A program made the position numbers and the translations under genes. The notes under the pieces were generated by a model. The model worked only from the letters and a program-made list of their open reading frames with translations, was not told where the DNA came from and did not search any database. Of a DNA stretch of 64,000 nt, positions 62,646 through 64,000 are shown in pieces (positions within the stretch are counted from its first letter, which is position 1; each line of letters opens with the position of its first letter). The stretch lies in assembly GCF_001939045.1 (NCBI RefSeq), contig NZ_MKIM01000027.1:682001-746000 (forward strand). Reading direction: 5' to 3'. Source of the stretch: Rhizobium oryziradicis (GTDB lineage Bacteria; Pseudomonadota; Alphaproteobacteria; Rhizobiales; Rhizobiaceae).

Positions 62646-63505
62646 TGCAGCACCCCCAGACCGGGAACCGTTGGCAAGCAAAGCCGCTGACATACCAAGC
62701 GCAGCCCGTCACCGCGCCGCCTAATCTCTGCTGCTGTGGCCTCGCCAGTGATTTCGGGGGTGAGGCGTTCAAGGGCGTCGCTGTAGGCTTCCCAACCAAG
62801 GCCGCGTAGGTCCAGCTCCAAGCGCCTGTTGGCGGCGTTCTCTGCCATCTGCCCATAGGATGCAGATATTGCAACCTTTGATTGTTGCTTCGATCCTGTC
62901 GGCTTGGACCCTTTCAAAAGCCCAATCGACCTTGAATTTAACTGATCGGTATCGGGCTTTTTCTCGCGCTCACGGCATACGTCTTCTCCACGTAGTTCTT
63001 TCACGTAGTTTATTCTATTGGTTTGGGTCGCATCCGTGCGACTATCAAAGTCGCATCCATGCGACTGTAGAGGTCGCACCGGTGCGACTGTTGCCGTCTG
63101 GTTTTGGGTGTCGAATGGTGGCATTTCCACCACCTCGAAATCGTCCGTTTGAGGGTCGGTTTGGGACGCGCCGCCCTTCATTTTTGCGTTCCACTCTGCA
63201 ACTAGAGAGTTGAATTTATCCCAGACGGGCAGGTAGGCGTTACGGTGCGTTCTGCTTCCATGCTTCACACATTCGATAAGGCCAGCCGCATGGAGTTGCT
63301 CTGTGGCGCGCATGACGGTCGTGCGGTGCATGTTCAACAGCTTCGCCAGCCGGTCTATGCTGGGGTCGCACTGGCCGGTTCTACGATTGAAGTGGTCAAT
63401 GATGGCCGCACCGACGCGACGCGCGCCGTCTGTCAGCCCTTCAGCCAAGTTCAGGGCCTTGTGTGCAAATAGAATATCGTTCTCGCGGATTGGGGACACA
63501 CTCAA
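62642..63505 (-). CDS. HTH replication-initiator-like protein
   Basis: A 287-residue protein. Residues ~15-95 form a winged helix (GARRVGAAIIDHFNRRTGQCDPSIDRLAKLLNMHRTTVMRATEQLHAAGLIECVKHG...YLPVWDKF), like the N-terminal domain of lambda O and related phage initiators. The middle is low-complexity and coincides with three 23-bp DNA iterons; the C-terminal ~70 residues are helical. Initiators of the lambda O type also carry the origin inside their gene, so this is the best candidate for the element's replication protein. Confidence 0.75.
   Translation of the reverse strand: MSVSPIRENDILFAHKALNLAEGLTDGARRVGAAIIDHFNRRTGQCDPSIDRLAKLLNMHRTTVMRATEQLHAAGLIECVKHGSRTHRNAYLPVWDKFNSLVAEWNAKMKGGASQTDPQTDDFEVVEMPPFDTQNQTATVAPVRPLQSHGCDFDSRTDATQTNRINYVKELRGEDVCREREKKPDTDQLNSRSIGLLKGSKPTGSKQQSKVAISASYGQMAENAANRRLELDLRGLGWEAYSDALERLTPEITGEATAAEIRRRGDGLRLVCQRLCLPTVPGLGVLQ
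63027..63088. repeat. Iteron array, candidate replication origin
   Basis: Three 16-bp palindromic units with outer arms gtcgca/tgcgac start at 63027, 63050 and 63073, an exact 23-bp period. The third unit, gtcgcaccggtgcgac, is a perfect palindrome. Because 23 is not a multiple of three, the units are read in different frames, so selection acts on DNA. An A/T-rich stretch with two copies of cacgtagtt flanks the left side (about 62990-63026). Confidence 0.8.
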
Positions 63506-63729
63506 CGCCCCCCGGCAAAACGAAGCTTGTGCGCAAGACGTGACGCCTCGACGGCTTCGAGAATATTCAAGCCGAACTTTGAACGAATAAACGGAATGCG
63601 CGGGCCGCGAATGTCGTCTTCATGGGTGGAAATCCACATGGCCGCGACCTGAACTGCTGTGGGTGCGCCTGACGCGCCGCCTGTATCGGTCGCGTTCATT
63701 TCATGCTCTGGGAGAGAGGAGGGGATCAT
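63502..63729 (-). CDS. Small protein at start of capsid operon
   Basis: A 75-residue protein with a helical segment (AVQVAAMWISTHEDDIRG, IPFIRSKFGLNILEAVEASRLAHKLRFAGGR) that could be a small helix-turn-helix. GGAGG precedes the ATG at 63729; a Met four codons upstream is the alternative. Its stop overlaps the initiator start by 4 bp. Function unknown. Confidence 0.65.
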   Translation of the reverse strand: MIPSSLPEHEMNATDTGGASGAPTAVQVAAMWISTHEDDIRGPRIPFIRSKFGLNILEAVEASRLAHKLRFAGGR

Positions 63730-63819
63730 AGCGCCCTCCAATTTTCATGAAAATACGTGATGAACGTTCGTGGAACATCATTTCGGAAATTTATGTGTTG
63801 GATTTTTCGGAAATGCCTC

Positions 63820-63848
63820 TTGCGCTTCTGATCAATCCGTTCTAAATG
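63820..63848 (+). promoter_or_regulatory. Element-borne tRNA-Cys promoter
   Basis: TTGCGC at 63820-63825, 17-base spacer, TAAATG at 63843-63848. The -35 and -10 match the host copy at 54157-54185 while the spacer and flanks differ, showing a separately inherited but functionally conserved copy. It now drives the restored tRNA-Cys gene. Confidence 0.75.
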
Positions 63849-63920
63849 CCCGTCACCACACGCTTTTAAGTATTGGAATGGCCTCGTGGCGGAGTGGTTA
63901 CGCAGAGGACTGCAAATCCT
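63837..63920 (+). repeat. Right attachment repeat (attR)
   Basis: An 84-bp direct repeat identical to 54174-54257, ending in the anticodon loop of the intact tRNA-Cys. Everything to the left of the crossover, including promoter and tRNA 5' half, is element-derived. Confidence 0.92.
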
Positions 63921-63953
63921 TGCACCCCGGTTCGATTCCGGGCGAGGCCTCCA
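63880..63953 (+). tRNA. tRNA-Cys(GCA), restored at attR
   Basis: A 74-nt cloverleaf with encoded CCA: acceptor GGCCTCG/CGAGGCC, anticodon loop actgcaaat with anticodon GCA, T loop GTTCGATTC. Its 5' 41 nt duplicate 54217-54257; the 3' half is present only here, so this is the sole complete copy in the window. Confidence 0.97.
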
Positions 63954-64000
63954 TTCCCTTCTTTCTCCCCCGGCAAGATATTGATGTTAAATCGGTATTT

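Larger units (their letters stand above)
54217..63920. mobile_element. Integrative capsid-encoding element in tRNA-Cys
   Basis: About 9.66 kb between two 84-bp direct repeats, with a tyrosine integrase next to the left repeat and a complete tRNA-Cys gene at the right one. It carries integrase/AlpA, small unknown genes, paired ribbon-helix-helix regulators, an A/T-rich cargo block, and an operon with a replication-initiator-like protein, a prohead protease and a capsid protein. No large terminase, portal, tail, lysis or polymerase gene is visible. The size and content resemble phage satellites or phiRv-type minimal prophages more than a complete prophage. Confidence 0.9.

Overview
The window reads as chromosome from an alphaproteobacterium of the Rhizobiales, most likely Rhizobiaceae (Agrobacterium/Allorhizobium/Rhizobium-like). 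The basis is the gene content and order (thyA-DoxX-folA-hflK-hflC-degP-serB-miaA, ilvB-ilvN and ilvC), the protein sequences themselves, and mosaic palindromic repeats that resemble Rhizobium intergenic mosaic elements. No database search was possible; all names come from motifs and family resemblance.

Layout. 0-8 kb: a thyA remnant cut off at the left edge, then DoxX, folA, the membrane protease regulator hflK-hflC, the periplasmic protease degP, and the divergent pair serB/miaA whose start codons touch. 8-18 kb: a GGDEF-EAL protein, a MarR/SDR pair, a HerA-type ATPase, and the acetolactate synthase operon ilvB-ilvN behind a probable attenuator with an 18-residue leader peptide rich in Ile, Leu and Val. 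18-23 kb: an RhtB-type exporter and a cobalt-type nitrile hydratase operon, a RecD-like helicase, and a MerR-LuxR fusion regulator. 23-38 kb: pdxJ, several small regulator/enzyme pairs (quinone reductase/HxlR, MFS/TetR, racemase/Lrp), tetR-ilvC, a soluble chemoreceptor, an aminotransferase, a Nudix protein, a PhzF protein and two identical tRNA-Lys(CTT) genes. 39-54 kb: a mechanosensitive channel, a methyltransferase/XRE pair, a dimethylglycine dehydrogenase-like enzyme, two related receiver proteins (one PleD-like), an ABC-2 exporter, an aspartic protease with a DUF1289 protein, cobS, cobT and dgkA.

54.2-63.9 kb: a small integrative element inserted in a tRNA-Cys(GCA) gene, bounded by an exact 84-bp direct repeat. 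It has a tyrosine integrase and AlpA-like protein at the end of a fully overlapping five-gene operon. Next to that lies a divergent pair of ribbon-helix-helix regulators around palindromic operators. Then come an A/T-rich cargo block (lipoprotein, DUF4145 protein, PadR plus a permease-prefix-like partner) and an oppositely transcribed operon. That operon carries a replication-initiator-like HTH protein, a zinc-finger protein, an HK97 prohead protease and an HK97 major capsid protein. I see no terminase large subunit, portal, tail, lysis or polymerase gene. The architecture suggests a minimal capsid-encoding phage satellite rather than a full prophage. The initiator gene contains three 23-bp-spaced palindromic iterons that look like an internal replication origin. 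The element also carries its own copy of the tRNA promoter and 5' half, so the tRNA gene is rebuilt at the right-hand junction.
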